A stretch of 63,592 bases of DNA from an uncultured Cryomorphaceae bacterium (GTDB lineage: Bacteria; Bacteroidota; Bacteroidia; Flavobacteriales; Schleiferiaceae): the NCBI GenBank assembly GCA_913031435.1, contig CAJWFD010000008.1, positions 1-63,592 of the forward strand. The letters are read 5' to 3'. A program made the position numbers and the translations under genes. The notes below the pieces were generated by a model that saw only the letters and a list, made by a program, of their open reading frames with translations, did no database searches and was not told the origin of the DNA. This document shows, piece after piece, positions 38,527 to 46,547 of this stretch; positions within the stretch are counted from its first letter, which is position 1; each line of letters starts with the position of its first letter.

Positions 38527-38874
38527 CTAGTAACGAAGCTCTTTGATACGAGCTGCTTTACCAGTACGCTCACGTTGATAGAAGATACGTGAACGACGTA
38601 CTTTACCACGTTTGTTAACTTCAATTTTTTCGATTGCTGGAAGATTTACAGGGAAGATACGCTCAACACCAACACTACCACTCATCTTGCGAATGGTAAA
38701 TGTTTCAGTTAAACCGGTACCTCTGCGTTGTAAAACGATTCCACGGAAGAACTGCGTACGAGTTTTTTCACCCTCCGTAATTTGGAAGAATACAGTAACA
38801 GTGTCACCAGCTCCAAAAACAGGAAAATCTTTTCTCGCTACAAATTCGTCTTCTACAAACTTGACTAAATCCAT
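38527..38874 (-). CDS. rplS: 50S ribosomal protein L19
   Basis: This is a typical L19 of about 115 residues: VKFVEDEFVARKDFPVFGAGDTV at the start (in consecutive parts), GEKTRTQFFRGIVLQRRGTG, TFTIRKMSGSVGVERIFPVN and KIEVNKRGKVRRSRIFYQRE. L19 sits at the 30S-50S interface. An ATG at 38880 adds two residues (MI); homologues begin at the second methionine. The usual rpsP-rimM-trmD-rplS grouping is absent, so it stands alone with its own promoter, leader and terminator. Confidence 0.96.
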   Translation of the reverse strand: MDLVKFVEDEFVARKDFPVFGAGDTVTVFFQITEGEKTRTQFFRGIVLQRRGTGLTETFTIRKMSGSVGVERIFPVNLPAIEKIEVNKRGKVRRSRIFYQRERTGKAARIKELRY

Positions 38875-38880
38875 AATCAT

Positions 38881-38950
38881 TATATTTTCTATTTCTGTGG
38901 ACCAACATTCACATCTCTTGCCAGAGGTTGATACGCAGTTCCCTTTCGGG
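38881..38950 (-). ncRNA. Candidate structured leader of rplS
   Basis: The 70-nt 5' untranslated region has a CCC-GAAA-GGG tetraloop stem (about 38941-38950). It also has a nested element, CAAC (38930-38927) pairing GTTG (38906-38903) around a CTCT-GGCA-AGAG hairpin (38926-38915), leaving an 8-nt bulge. Ribosomal-protein leaders that bind their own product are known, including ones proposed for L19 in Flavobacteria. I have not matched this to a covariance model. Confidence 0.4.
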
Positions 38951-38954
38951 AGGG

Positions 38955-38962
38955 CAAAAGTA
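38955..38962 (-). promoter_or_regulatory. -7 box (TACTTTTG) of rplS
   Basis: The minus strand reads TACTTTTG, an exact TAnnTTTG, about 75 nt upstream of the rplS start and directly before the structured leader. It lies after the ndk stop, showing rplS need not depend on ndk transcription. Confidence 0.5.
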
Positions 38963-38978
38963 ATAAATAATTCGTTGT

Positions 38979-39398
38979 CTAGAACTGCTCGCGTCCTGCA
39001 AAATGGAAGTTACCTTCTATCTGTGCATTTTCATCGCTATCAGAACCGTGAACGGCGTTCTCGCCAATGCTTTTTGCAAAACGTGCACGTAGTGTTCCTT
39101 CCGCAGCTTCTGCAGGGTTTGTAGCACCAATCAACGTACGAAAATCCTCTACTGCATTGTCTTTCTCAAGGATAGCTGCTACGATAGGACCTGAAGTCAT
39201 AAAGTCAACTAATTCACCATAGAAAGGACGTTCTTTGTGGACTGCGTAGAAAGCTTCTGCATCAGCTTTAGAAAGTTGTGTTAACTTCATCGCTGAAATA
39301 CGGAAACCTGCTTCGTTAATTTGGTTCAAGATTGCTCCAATATGACCGTCACGTACGCCATCTGGTTTAATCATGGTAAGAGTTTTAGTACCTGCCAT
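38979..39398 (-). CDS. ndk: Nucleoside-diphosphate kinase
   Basis: The 139-residue protein is normal length and starts [15 protein letters not shown]. It has [21 protein letters not shown], the [17 protein letters not shown] phosphate-binding stretch, and the active-site histidine in [14 protein letters not shown] near residue 119. It equilibrates NTPs by transferring gamma-phosphate through a phosphohistidine. The start lies 25-30 nt from a good -7 box at 39429-39436. The rplS gene follows in the same direction but has its own promoter. Confidence 0.96.
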   Translation of the reverse strand: MAGTKTLTMIKPDGVRDGHIGAILNQINEAGFRISAMKLTQLSKADAEAFYAVHKERPFYGELVDFMTSGPIVAAILEKDNAVEDFRTLIGATNPAEAAEGTLRARFAKSIGENAVHGSDSDENAQIEGNFHFAGREQF

Positions 39399-39428
39399 TT
39401 TATTTTAGTTTTATCAATTTTTGCGCCG

Positions 39429-39436
39429 CAAAGGTA
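39429..39436 (-). promoter_or_regulatory. -7 box (TACCTTTG) of ndk
   Basis: The minus strand reads TACCTTTG, the commonest Bacteroidota -7 form, 30 nt before the ndk ATG. A TTG (39461-39459) lies 22 nt further upstream, slightly longer than usual for a -33 element. Confidence 0.6.
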
Positions 39437-39447
39437 CACTTTTCCTG

Positions 39448-39455
39448 CACCTTTG
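39448..39455 (+). promoter_or_regulatory. -7-like box (CACCTTTG) of the DHH phosphoesterase gene
   Basis: CACCTTTG differs from TAnnTTTG at one position and lies 19 nt before the ATG at 39475. An upstream TTTG is at 39420-39423. It interleaves with the divergent ndk promoter, so both polymerases would compete for this stretch. Confidence 0.4.
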
Positions 39456-39474
39456 TGTCAAGTTTAAAATAAGT

Positions 39475-40467
39475 ATGAAAGAAATACGTCTTGATGGTTT
39501 CATGGAAACCTTTAAATCTGCATCTAAAATCGTTATCACGAACCATACCAATCCGGATGGTGATGCTATGGGTAGTGCACTTGCTCTGCAGCAAGTTTTA
39601 GAGAAAATGGGTAAGGAAGTGAGTGTAGTTGTTCCTAATCCATATCCTAAGTTCCTATCGCATTTGTACGGTAATGATAGTGTGTTAATTTACTCGGAGG
39701 GTAAAAATGCGGGTAATACAGCAATTCAAGAGGCAGACATGATCTTTCATTTGGACTATAATGCCTACGGAAGAACTGCCGATATGGAGCAAGCACTAAG
39801 AGATGCAAAGGCTTCTAAAACCATGATTGATCATCACCAGCAACCTGAGGATTGGCCAGACTTTATGTATAGTGACACCGATATGAGCTCAACCTGTCAA
39901 ATGATCTATGAGTTTTGCGACATGTTCGGATGGCTGGAATATCTTGATAAGCATAGTGCCGAGTCCATGTACACAGGAATAGTTACAGATACAGGTAGTT
40001 TTAAATATAGCGCTACCACAGCCCGTACACACGAGGTGGCCAGTAAATTAATAGGGCTAGGCGTGGAGCCACAAGTGTTACATGGAAAAATTTTCGATGC
40101 ACAACCTGCGGCACGACTGCGTCTTTTAGGAGCGATGTTAGATCAAATGCAATTAAGCCCATCAGGTGATAAAGTCCTGTTGTATCTAACGGAGAAGCAA
40201 TGTGATAGAATAGGCTTTGAAAAAGGCATTACCGAAGGTTTCGTTAATTATGGATTGAGTATTGCAGGGTCTAAAATGACCATATTCATGAGAGAGGAAA
40301 AGGGCGCTGTTAAGCTCTCACTTCGCAGCGAAGGACAAATAGATGTAAATCAAATCGCACGCAACGGATTTAATGGCGGTGGTCACAAAAACGCTGCTGG
40401 AGGTAAACTAGAGATGTCGATTGCGGATGCACTTGATTACGCTAAAGCAACTTTAGTATGGGAGTAA
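39475..40467 (+). CDS. DHH/DHHA1 phosphoesterase (NrnA-like oligoribonuclease/pAp phosphatase)
   Basis: The protein has about 330 residues from the ATG at 39475; the in-frame extension to 39421 would cover the promoter region and is rejected. Motifs: NHTNPDGDAMGSALAL (motif I), FHLDYNAYGR (II), TMIDHHQQPEDW (the DHH motif III), YTGIVTDTGSFKY (IV), and the C-terminal DHHA1 GFNGGGHKNAAGG. Family members degrade short RNA oligonucleotides and dephosphorylate 3'-phosphoadenosine 5'-phosphate with Mn2+. The following lipoprotein gene overlaps by 10 nt, so the two are translationally coupled. Confidence 0.9.
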   Translation: MKEIRLDGFMETFKSASKIVITNHTNPDGDAMGSALALQQVLEKMGKEVSVVVPNPYPKFLSHLYGNDSVLIYSEGKNAGNTAIQEADMIFHLDYNAYGRTADMEQALRDAKASKTMIDHHQQPEDWPDFMYSDTDMSSTCQMIYEFCDMFGWLEYLDKHSAESMYTGIVTDTGSFKYSATTARTHEVASKLIGLGVEPQVLHGKIFDAQPAARLRLLGAMLDQMQLSPSGDKVLLYLTEKQCDRIGFEKGITEGFVNYGLSIAGSKMTIFMREEKGAVKLSLRSEGQIDVNQIARNGFNGGGHKNAAGGKLEMSIADALDYAKATLVWE

Positions 40468-40961
40468 AAAACCTGATTTACCTGATTTCATTCTTTTGTA
40501 TGGTCTCCTGTGCGGAGCGCGCTGAATCTCCAGGTGAGTCTATTGTTGTAGACCCAGTTGAAAGACAACGTATGTATCTAGCACAAGAGCGTCAAATACT
40601 CCAAGGTTACATAGAACAGCATCAACTAGAGGGTATTGAACGCAATGGTTATGGTATGTATGAATTATCGATGTCAGAGGGTGATGGTCTATTGTCTGAA
40701 ATGGGGGATAGGATAATTTACAGTGCTACAGTGTATTTAATGGATGATAGTGGAGTAGGCCAGTATACAGATACGGTTGAGCTAGGAATGAGCGAAATGG
40801 AAATAGGCTTGCACCAAGCTTTAGCTGGAATGAAAGAAGGGGAAAAGAAACTAGTTCTTATCCCCTCGTTTTTGGCACGCGGACTGGCAGGTGACCTGGA
40901 TAAGGTTCCGCCGCAAAGCCCTCTACGTTATGATTTGAGACTTATTAGGGTAGTCCGTTGA
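40458..40961 (+). CDS. FKBP-type peptidyl-prolyl isomerase lipoprotein (GldI-like)
   Basis: The 167-residue protein has a lipoprotein signal (lipobox MVSC, C18), a helical linker (ERQRMYLAQERQILQGYIEQH), then an FKBP fold: DRIIYSATVYLMD, LGMSEMEIGLHQALAGMKEGEKKLVLIPSFLARG in parts, and DLRLIRV. The pattern resembles GldI, a lipoprotein PPIase needed for gliding/T9SS in Flavobacteria, but several active-site aromatics look substituted, so isomerase activity is uncertain. It overlaps the DHH phosphoesterase gene. Assignment as GldI rests on architecture only. Confidence 0.75.
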   Translation: MGVKNLIYLISFFCMVSCAERAESPGESIVVDPVERQRMYLAQERQILQGYIEQHQLEGIERNGYGMYELSMSEGDGLLSEMGDRIIYSATVYLMDDSGVGQYTDTVELGMSEMEIGLHQALAGMKEGEKKLVLIPSFLARGLAGDLDKVPPQSPLRYDLRLIRVVR

Positions 40962-41065
40962 CTTTTATGTTACTTAAAAGCTAACATAGAATTGACTTTA
41001 AATTCCGGTATAATTTTCCTTGGATATTGATTCCATCAAGTCGAAGTATAATCAACGATACTTAG

Positions 41066-41073
41066 TACCTTTG
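41066..41073 (+). promoter_or_regulatory. -7 box (TACCTTTG) of the isomerase pair
   Basis: An exact TAnnTTTG 25 nt upstream of the ATG at 41099, in an otherwise AT-rich gap. No clear TTG -33 element was found. An AT-rich inverted repeat (TATGTTA 40966-40972 with TAACATA 40982-40988) lies earlier in the gap. Confidence 0.55.
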
Positions 41074-41098
41074 AAATCCTTATAAAAATATTTAGATC

Positions 41099-42208
41099 AT
41101 GATCAAAAAAACCTTAGCCATTACACTAATGGCCTTCGCACTAGCTAGTTGTGGCGGAAACAAAGTCACTGTAAATGACACCACCATTACTTTGGAGCCT
41201 GGTATTTACGCGAAATTGACCACGTCCATGGGCGATATACTTTTTGACTTTCATGAGGACTTGGTTCCTATGACTGCTGCAAATTTCATCGCACTTGCTG
41301 AAGGAACTCATCCAAAAGTGGATACCAAATATGCAGACAAACCATATTTTGATGGTACCATTTTTCATAGAGTAATTCCAAAATTCATGATTCAAGCTGG
41401 AGATCCAGATGGTACTGGTGCAGGAAGTCCAGGATACCAGTTTCCGCAGGAAATTTCAACGGAATTGAAACATGACAAAGCCGGTGTAGTAAGTATGGCT
41501 AACTCTGGACCTGGAACAAACGGTTCGCAGTTCTTTATTACTCACAATGCAACTCCACACCTCGATGGTGGATATAACATTTTTGCACAGGTTATTTCGG
41601 GTCAGGAAATCGTTGTTGCTATTGGTGATGTTGAACGTGCTTCTCAAGACAGACCTGTAGACATCGTTTTACTGCAGTCTGTAGACATTATCCGTGTAGG
41701 TAAGGATGCTAACAATTGGAATGCCGCAGAGGAATTTATCTCAGGAATTGGTGCTGTAGAGCAACGTAAAGTAGATGCAGCAGCAGCACTAGAAGCGGAA
41801 ATGAATGACATGTATAGTGGTGCCAAGAAGACCGCATCAGGTCTTAGGTATATTATAGAAGACATAGGTAGCGGTGTAAAGCCAGAAATAGGTCAAGTGG
41901 TTAAAGTTAAGTATGCAGGGTTTTTAACTGACGGTACATGCTTTGATACTTCAGACAAGGAATGGGCAATTGAATATGGGCTTTACGATGGTCGTAGAGA
42001 GCCGTATGAGGCTATTCCTGTAGAATATGGACCTAATGGTCGTGTGATTGATGGTTGGAAAGAAGGGTTAGAGTTATTGAATGTCGGTGGTAAAGCCAAG
42101 TTGATCATTCCCTCTAATTTAGGTTACGGCGACAGAGGTGCGGGTGGAGTTATTCCCCCTAATGCCACGTTGATATTCGACATTGAGATTTTAGAAATAG
42201 CAAAATAA
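41099..42208 (+). CDS. Lipoprotein cyclophilin-FKBP fusion peptidyl-prolyl isomerase
   Basis: The 369-residue protein has a lipoprotein signal (lipobox LASC, C18). The cyclophilin domain (about 35-200) has [26 protein letters not shown] in parts, [19 protein letters not shown] and [12 protein letters not shown] short helical linker leads to an FKBP domain (about 245-369) with [44 protein letters not shown] and [16 protein letters not shown]. Two unrelated PPIase folds are thus joined and anchored in the periplasm, where they would help fold outer-membrane or secreted proteins. The next gene is a paralogue without the signal peptide. Confidence 0.92.
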   Translation: MIKKTLAITLMAFALASCGGNKVTVNDTTITLEPGIYAKLTTSMGDILFDFHEDLVPMTAANFIALAEGTHPKVDTKYADKPYFDGTIFHRVIPKFMIQAGDPDGTGAGSPGYQFPQEISTELKHDKAGVVSMANSGPGTNGSQFFITHNATPHLDGGYNIFAQVISGQEIVVAIGDVERASQDRPVDIVLLQSVDIIRVGKDANNWNAAEEFISGIGAVEQRKVDAAAALEAEMNDMYSGAKKTASGLRYIIEDIGSGVKPEIGQVVKVKYAGFLTDGTCFDTSDKEWAIEYGLYDGRREPYEAIPVEYGPNGRVIDGWKEGLELLNVGGKAKLIIPSNLGYGDRGAGGVIPPNATLIFDIEILEIAK

Positions 42209-42237
42209 TCGAGGTTAGACCTCACATAACTTATTAC

Positions 42238-43182
42238 ATGGAAAACGGTATTTACGCCAAAATTTCTACTTCAAAAGGGGAAATTACAATCAAGCTTGAA
42301 CACGAGAAAACACCCATGACCGTTGCAAATTTTGTGGGTCTTGCGGAAGGAACTGTAGATAATACAGCAAAAGACGCTGGTGTTGCCTACTATGATGGAA
42401 TGACTTTTCACAGAGTGATTGCTGACTTTATGATTCAAGGTGGCGATCCTACAGGAACTGGAGCCGGTGGTCCGGGCTATCAATTTGAGGACGAAATTCA
42501 TCCTGATTTATCACACAATAGACCAGGTACGTTATCTATGGCAAATGCCGGTCCAGCTACTAATGGTTCTCAATTTTTTATCACCCATGGTGCCACAGAT
42601 TGGCTAGATGGAAAGCACACCGTTTTCGGATATGTTATGGAAGGCCAAAACGTTGTTGAAGCTATTGAGCAGGATGACGTGATGAAGAAAGTAGAGATCG
42701 TTAGAGTTGGTGCTGAAGCAACATCGTGGAACGCCGGAGAGCTTTTTTCAACGTCACGAGGTAAGGCAGAATTAGCGGCAAAAGAAGCGGCTGATGCACA
42801 AGCTAAAGCTGAATCAGAAGCGTTGAAGCCTTTCACTGACGGTGCTCAGAAGACTGAAAGTGGACTGATGTATATAATGGAAGAAGAAGGACAGGGCCCA
42901 AAACCTAACGTAGGTGAACAGGTTAAGGTACATTATGAGTTGAAATTACTCAACGGGACTGTGGTAGATAGTTCGTTCCAGCGTGGTGAGCCCATAGCCA
43001 TTACAATAGGAGTGGGTCAAGTAATTCCTGGTTGGGATGAGGGTATTCTATTGCTTAATGAAGGGTCTAAAGCGACTTTAGTGGTTCCTTCGGATTTAGG
43101 TTACGGACCAGCAGGTGCTGGTGGCGTTATACCTCCTAACGCAACGTTGCTATTTAAGGTAGAACTTGTGAAAGTCGGATAA
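42238..43182 (+). CDS. Cytoplasmic cyclophilin-FKBP fusion peptidyl-prolyl isomerase
   Basis: The 314-residue protein is built like its upstream neighbour but starts [15 protein letters not shown] with no signal peptide. Cyclophilin covers about 1-165 ([40 protein letters not shown]). An alanine-rich helical linker ([20 protein letters not shown]) follows. FKBP covers about 200-314 ([38 protein letters not shown]). The 30-nt gap and matching domain order indicate tandem duplication, then split localisation. It probably shares the promoter at 41066, and a terminator follows at 43204-43237. Confidence 0.92.
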   Translation: MENGIYAKISTSKGEITIKLEHEKTPMTVANFVGLAEGTVDNTAKDAGVAYYDGMTFHRVIADFMIQGGDPTGTGAGGPGYQFEDEIHPDLSHNRPGTLSMANAGPATNGSQFFITHGATDWLDGKHTVFGYVMEGQNVVEAIEQDDVMKKVEIVRVGAEATSWNAGELFSTSRGKAELAAKEAADAQAKAESEALKPFTDGAQKTESGLMYIMEEEGQGPKPNVGEQVKVHYELKLLNGTVVDSSFQRGEPIAITIGVGQVIPGWDEGILLLNEGSKATLVVPSDLGYGPAGAGGVIPPNATLLFKVELVKVG

Positions 43183-43203
43183 TCTCGATTTTTTGGAGAC
43201 TAT

Positions 43204-43237
43204 AAAACCCCCATGAGGCTTTCTCATGGGGGTTTTT
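43204..43237. terminator. Rho-independent terminator after the isomerase genes
   Basis: A4-CCCCCATGAG-GCTTT-CTCATGGGGG-T5 lies 21 nt past the isomerase stop. On the minus strand it could also end the aldehyde dehydrogenase gene (stop at 43260). Confidence 0.9.
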
Positions 43238-43259
43238 ACTTTACGAGATAAATTAAAAG

Positions 43260-44657
43260 TCAATAAAATCTTTTTAATAAAGTCTTTACGATGTTTAGTT
43301 TTCGTTGGTTGTAAGGAGCGGATAGTATTTTATTTATGGGGACTCCCCACTGGTAAAAGTAACTTCGCCTATTACTGAACTCAAGAAATCCAGCATGTCC
43401 GTTTGTTTTGCCCATACCGCTATGTCCAGTACCACCAAAGGGTAAAAAGTTATTCGCGATCTGTAAAAGACTAATGTTAACCCCGGTTGATCCTGCTTTT
43501 GTTACGCGTTGAATATGTTTAATATTCCTTTTGTTCTTACTGTAGATATAGACGACTAGAGGATGTTCTCTGCTATTGATTTCAGCGATAGGCTCTTCTA
43601 GGTCAGTGAAGGTAAATACGGGAAGTAAAGGTCCGAAAATCTCTTCCTTCATCATAGCGCTATGTTTGGGAGGATTCACAATAACAGTAGGTTCTATCTT
43701 GCGATGCTCTTCTGAATATTCGCCACCTATGATAATCTCGCCACCTTCTGTCTGAGCAATTTCTAGCATATTTTTTAAACGCTTGAAATGCCCTTGGTTG
43801 ACGATTTTTACATAATCTAAACTATGTATTGGGTCGTTACCGTAGTACTGCGAAACAGCCTCTGTAATTCCTTTATTAAAGTCTTCCAGCTTAGCTTCAT
43901 GGACATAGATGTGGTCAGGTGCGATACATATTTGTCCTGCATTGGTAAACTTTGCCCATGCTATGCGCTGTCCTGCTGCATAAGCATTGGCTGTATTGTC
44001 AATAATTGTTGGGCTTTTACCTCCTAACTCCAAAGTCACCGTCGTGAGGTGCTTACTTGCGGCTTCCATTACTATTTTCCCTACTTCTGTAGAGCCAGTA
44101 AAAAAAATATGATCAAACCTGCGTTTTAGCAGGTCTTGAGAGAACACTCGGTCACCCTGAACGACACAAACTTCGCATTCATCAAAAATACTCGCTATTA
44201 ATCGTGAGATGACCTTTGAGGTATGTGGGGTGTGTTCAGAAGGTTTGATGATGGCAGTATTTCCTGCTGCAAACGCACTGGTTAGTGGGTGAAGTGTCAA
44301 GAAAATCGGATAGTTCCAAGGGGATATAATCAACGTATTTCCCTTAGGTTGTACTTGAGTGTAGGAGGTTGATCCAAACAGCGTTATTGGTGTTTTAATC
44401 TTTTGGGGCTTGCTCCAGGATTTGCTCTTGCCAATAAGAATTTTTAGATTATCCAGCGTAGGTAAGATCTCTGATAGGAGTACTTCTACCTCACCCTTCC
44501 CAAAGTCCTTCTGCATGGCTTCAACCAGGGCAGATTGCCATTCACCTTTTAAGGCTGCACGCAATTTACCCAGTTTGTCTAATCTGTATTTCAGAGGTTT
44601 TTGAGCAAGAATGGGTGCAAAATCACGCTGTTTTTGTATAATATTGTCAATATTCAT
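43260..44657 (-). CDS. Aldehyde dehydrogenase (class 3-like, NAD(P)+-dependent)
   Basis: The 465-residue protein has ALDH signatures: IISPWNYPIFLTLHPL, the cofactor loop FFTGSTEVGKIV near 190, the general base in TVTLELGGKSPTI near 212, the catalytic Cys in NAGQICIAPDHIYV near 248, and EEIFGPLLPVFTF near 340. Length and the C-terminal GHSGMGKTNGHAGFLEFSNRRS match the shorter class 3/fatty-aldehyde group, including a hydrophobic-basic tail. It oxidises aldehydes to acids; the substrate is unknown. It may protect against aldehydes together with the YqhD-like dehydrogenase 2 kb away, but that is inference. Confidence 0.92.
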   Translation of the reverse strand: MNIDNIIQKQRDFAPILAQKPLKYRLDKLGKLRAALKGEWQSALVEAMQKDFGKGEVEVLLSEILPTLDNLKILIGKSKSWSKPQKIKTPITLFGSTSYTQVQPKGNTLIISPWNYPIFLTLHPLTSAFAAGNTAIIKPSEHTPHTSKVISRLIASIFDECEVCVVQGDRVFSQDLLKRRFDHIFFTGSTEVGKIVMEAASKHLTTVTLELGGKSPTIIDNTANAYAAGQRIAWAKFTNAGQICIAPDHIYVHEAKLEDFNKGITEAVSQYYGNDPIHSLDYVKIVNQGHFKRLKNMLEIAQTEGGEIIIGGEYSEEHRKIEPTVIVNPPKHSAMMKEEIFGPLLPVFTFTDLEEPIAEINSREHPLVVYIYSKNKRNIKHIQRVTKAGSTGVNISLLQIANNFLPFGGTGHSGMGKTNGHAGFLEFSNRRSYFYQWGVPINKILSAPYNQRKLNIVKTLLKRFY

Positions 44658-44782
44658 CGTTTTTCGTATAAATGGTCAGGGCCGTCAACGGGGCTGTTCA
44701 TGAACATAATATAAGGGTTACATATTATAATTTCACCCCAAACAGACTCTATAATCGGTTGCGTATTCATCTGAAAGCTGGC

Positions 44783-45090
44783 TCAACTTTTTTCAATAAG
44801 CCAATGTTCCATTACGGTATTTGTACCATTTTGATTCAACTCAAAAGTGCCATCATAGTTTAAGTTGAACACCCACCCTTTATAGTCCTCTATACTCTGA
44901 TAAGAACTCATAGCTACCTCAACATATATCCAGTCGTAAGTGGCGCCAGAGCGTCGTATAATGATGTAGAGTCATAGTTGCTACGCTCGTGACAAGCGTA
45001 CATTCCATCCATTTGATCGTTGTACGTTTCATAGTCAGAACTGCAAGAATAAAGAAACAACAATGCAAAACAGGTGAGAATTATTTTCAT
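44783..45090 (-). pseudogene. Frameshifted small lipoprotein gene downstream of xerD
   Basis: The reading frame starts with a good lipoprotein signal, MKIILTCFALLFLYSC, 2 nt after the xerD stop, and reads on through SDYETYNDQMDGMYACHERS. About codon 43-46 the frame should switch: in the -1 frame the sequence continues sensibly as SGATYDWIYVEVAMSSYQ, YKGWVFNLNYDGTFELNQNG and EHWLIEKS with TGA at 44785-44783. Without a shift the first frame ends at codon 59. One missing base near 44950-44965 explains it, restoring a protein of about 102 residues. It could be a real mutation, a sequencing error or, less likely, programmed frameshifting. No family recognised. Confidence 0.6.
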
Positions 45091-45092
45091 CT

Positions 45093-45989
45093 TTAACTAC
45101 GTTTTTTATTCAATGGGTGGTACTGCGCAATTTTCGCTCCTAGTTGCGCTGCACTGACATGGGTGTAAATCTCTGTTGTTGTGATGCTCTCGTGTCCCAA
45201 CAGTTGCTGCACAATGCGCAAATCCGCCCCACGTTCCATAAGATGCGTGGCAAAACTATGGCGCATGGTATGTGGGGATATGGTTTTTTTATTTCCCGCC
45301 ATCTCACTAAATCTACGCAGTTTGATAAACACACTTTGACGAGATAAGGCGCTCCCTCGATTACTTAAGAACACTGTGTCGCTATGGTTGCTATGACATT
45401 TTTGATGTGGTCGTTCATACTCGAGGTACAACAAGAGAAATTTGATTGCCTCCTTGTGCACGGGTACTAACCGCTGCTTATTGCCCTTTCCTGTGACTAT
45501 TATATAACCTTCCTCTAGGCGCAATAAAGAACGTTGGAGTCCACATGCTTCACTTACACGCAGCCCGCAAGCGTACAGTAATTCAATGATGGCTTTATCT
45601 CGCGAGGAATGAACTTCATTCATGGGAATAATATCAAGAATCGCCTGTACCTCAGATTCACTCAATACGATTGGTAGCCGCCTTCCTTCCCGTGGGTTTT
45701 CAAAAAGTAAAGAGGGGTTTTGCTCTATCAACTCTTCCTCTTGCATCCAGCTGTAAAATCCACGCATGGCACTTAGAATTCGACTTTGCGATTTAGGACT
45801 GATATTCTTTGCATGCAATTCGGACAAAAGGTTGCTGATGTCTTCAGCTGTAGACTTATCTGGGTCACAACTGCACACTATAGAGAGTTTTTTGAGGTCC
45901 CTTTCATAAGCGAGTAGGGTGTTTTTACTCAAACCACGCTCGAACTGCAGATGCTCTAAATAACTATCTATACATTCTGTCCAATTCAT
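45093..45989 (-). CDS. xerD: Tyrosine recombinase XerD
   Basis: This is a recombinase of about 298 residues. The N-terminal core-binding domain reads YLEHLQFERGLSKNTLLAYERDL. The catalytic domain has all residues (numbered from the ATG at 46010): R151 in ACGLRVSEACGL, K175 in VTGKGNKQR, H247 and R250 in SPHTMRHSFATHL, H273 in LLGHESITTTEIYTHV, and nucleophile Y282. Upstream in-frame ATGs at 46010 and 46007 would crowd aroQ; homologues start MNW, hence 45989. XerC/XerD resolve chromosome dimers at dif. No integrase-type mobile context is present, supporting the housekeeping role. A broken lipoprotein gene follows at 2 nt. Confidence 0.92.
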   Translation of the reverse strand: MNWTECIDSYLEHLQFERGLSKNTLLAYERDLKKLSIVCSCDPDKSTAEDISNLLSELHAKNISPKSQSRILSAMRGFYSWMQEEELIEQNPSLLFENPREGRRLPIVLSESEVQAILDIIPMNEVHSSRDKAIIELLYACGLRVSEACGLQRSLLRLEEGYIIVTGKGNKQRLVPVHKEAIKFLLLYLEYERPHQKCHSNHSDTVFLSNRGSALSRQSVFIKLRRFSEMAGNKKTISPHTMRHSFATHLMERGADLRIVQQLLGHESITTTEIYTHVSAAQLGAKIAQYHPLNKKRS

Positions 45990-46026
45990 AACTCTAATTT
46001 CGTTCATCAATAGGTAACTTTACCAA

Positions 46027-46473
46027 ATGCAGATATTAATTCTTAACGGTCCTAATTTGAATCTTTTAGGAACTCGTGAACCTGATGTTTACGGAACTCA
46101 AGATTTTCAATCCTTTTTTGAGGAACTAGCAGCGGTTTACAATGACGTTGCAGAGTTCAAATACTACCAGTCTAATGTCGAAGGTGAGCTTATAGATTCA
46201 TTGCAAACTGCAGAGGGAAAATTTGATGGAGTTTTATTTAATGCAGGTGGGTATACCCATACCTCTGTGGCTCTAATGGATTGTATATCAGCTATTTCAG
46301 CTCCGGTAGTTGAAGTACATATTTCCAATCCACTAGCAAGAGAGGCGGTTAGACATACCAGTTTAATAGGTCAGAAATGCATTGCCTCAGTGAGCGGTTT
46401 CGGTCTTGATTCTTATCGCTTAGCTTTAGAGGGCTTGCTTCATAAGCTATCTCTGTCAGAGCATAATGAATAA
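46027..46473 (+). CDS. aroQ: Type II 3-dehydroquinate dehydratase
   Basis: The 148-residue enzyme starts ILILNGPNLNLLGTREPDVYG, with the catalytic Tyr in the flexible loop (DVYGTQ) and the Arg of TREP. It also has FKYYQSNVEGELID, FNAGGYTHTSVAL, the catalytic histidine in VVEVHISNPLAREAVRHTS, and GFGLDSYRLALEGL. It dehydrates 3-dehydroquinate to 3-dehydroshikimate. It is divergent from xerD and ended by a strong terminator. With aroC this is the second shikimate-pathway gene in the window, but the two are 11 kb apart. Confidence 0.95.
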   Translation: MQILILNGPNLNLLGTREPDVYGTQDFQSFFEELAAVYNDVAEFKYYQSNVEGELIDSLQTAEGKFDGVLFNAGGYTHTSVALMDCISAISAPVVEVHISNPLAREAVRHTSLIGQKCIASVSGFGLDSYRLALEGLLHKLSLSEHNE

Positions 46474-46483
46474 AACGTTTTAG

Positions 46484-46535
46484 AAAAGAGCAGCCCTGAA
46501 ATTATATGAATTTCAGGGCTGCTCTTTTTATTTTT
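46484..46535. terminator. Long bidirectional Rho-independent terminator
   Basis: Sixteen-base arms (46488-46503 and 46509-46524, GAGCAGCCCTGAAATT and its complement) flanked by A4 and T5-A-T5. It ends aroQ and, on the other strand, the alcohol dehydrogenase gene. Confidence 0.92.
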
Positions 46536-46547
46536 AAAGCTTCAGTT

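Noticed and set aside
40992-41014. TTGACT followed by TATAAT resembling a sigma-70 promoter
   Set aside because: The spacing is only 11 nt, and Bacteroidota use TTG/TAnnTTTG; the TACCTTTG at 41066 is better placed.
44672-44863. 63-codon plus-strand frame between the aldehyde dehydrogenase and xerD
   Set aside because: It lies antisense to the second half of the frameshifted lipoprotein gene and its translation has no coherent protein features.
45093-46010. Integrase marking a mobile element
   Set aside because: Length, motifs and housekeeping neighbours fit XerD; there are no attachment repeats, phage genes or tRNA nearby.
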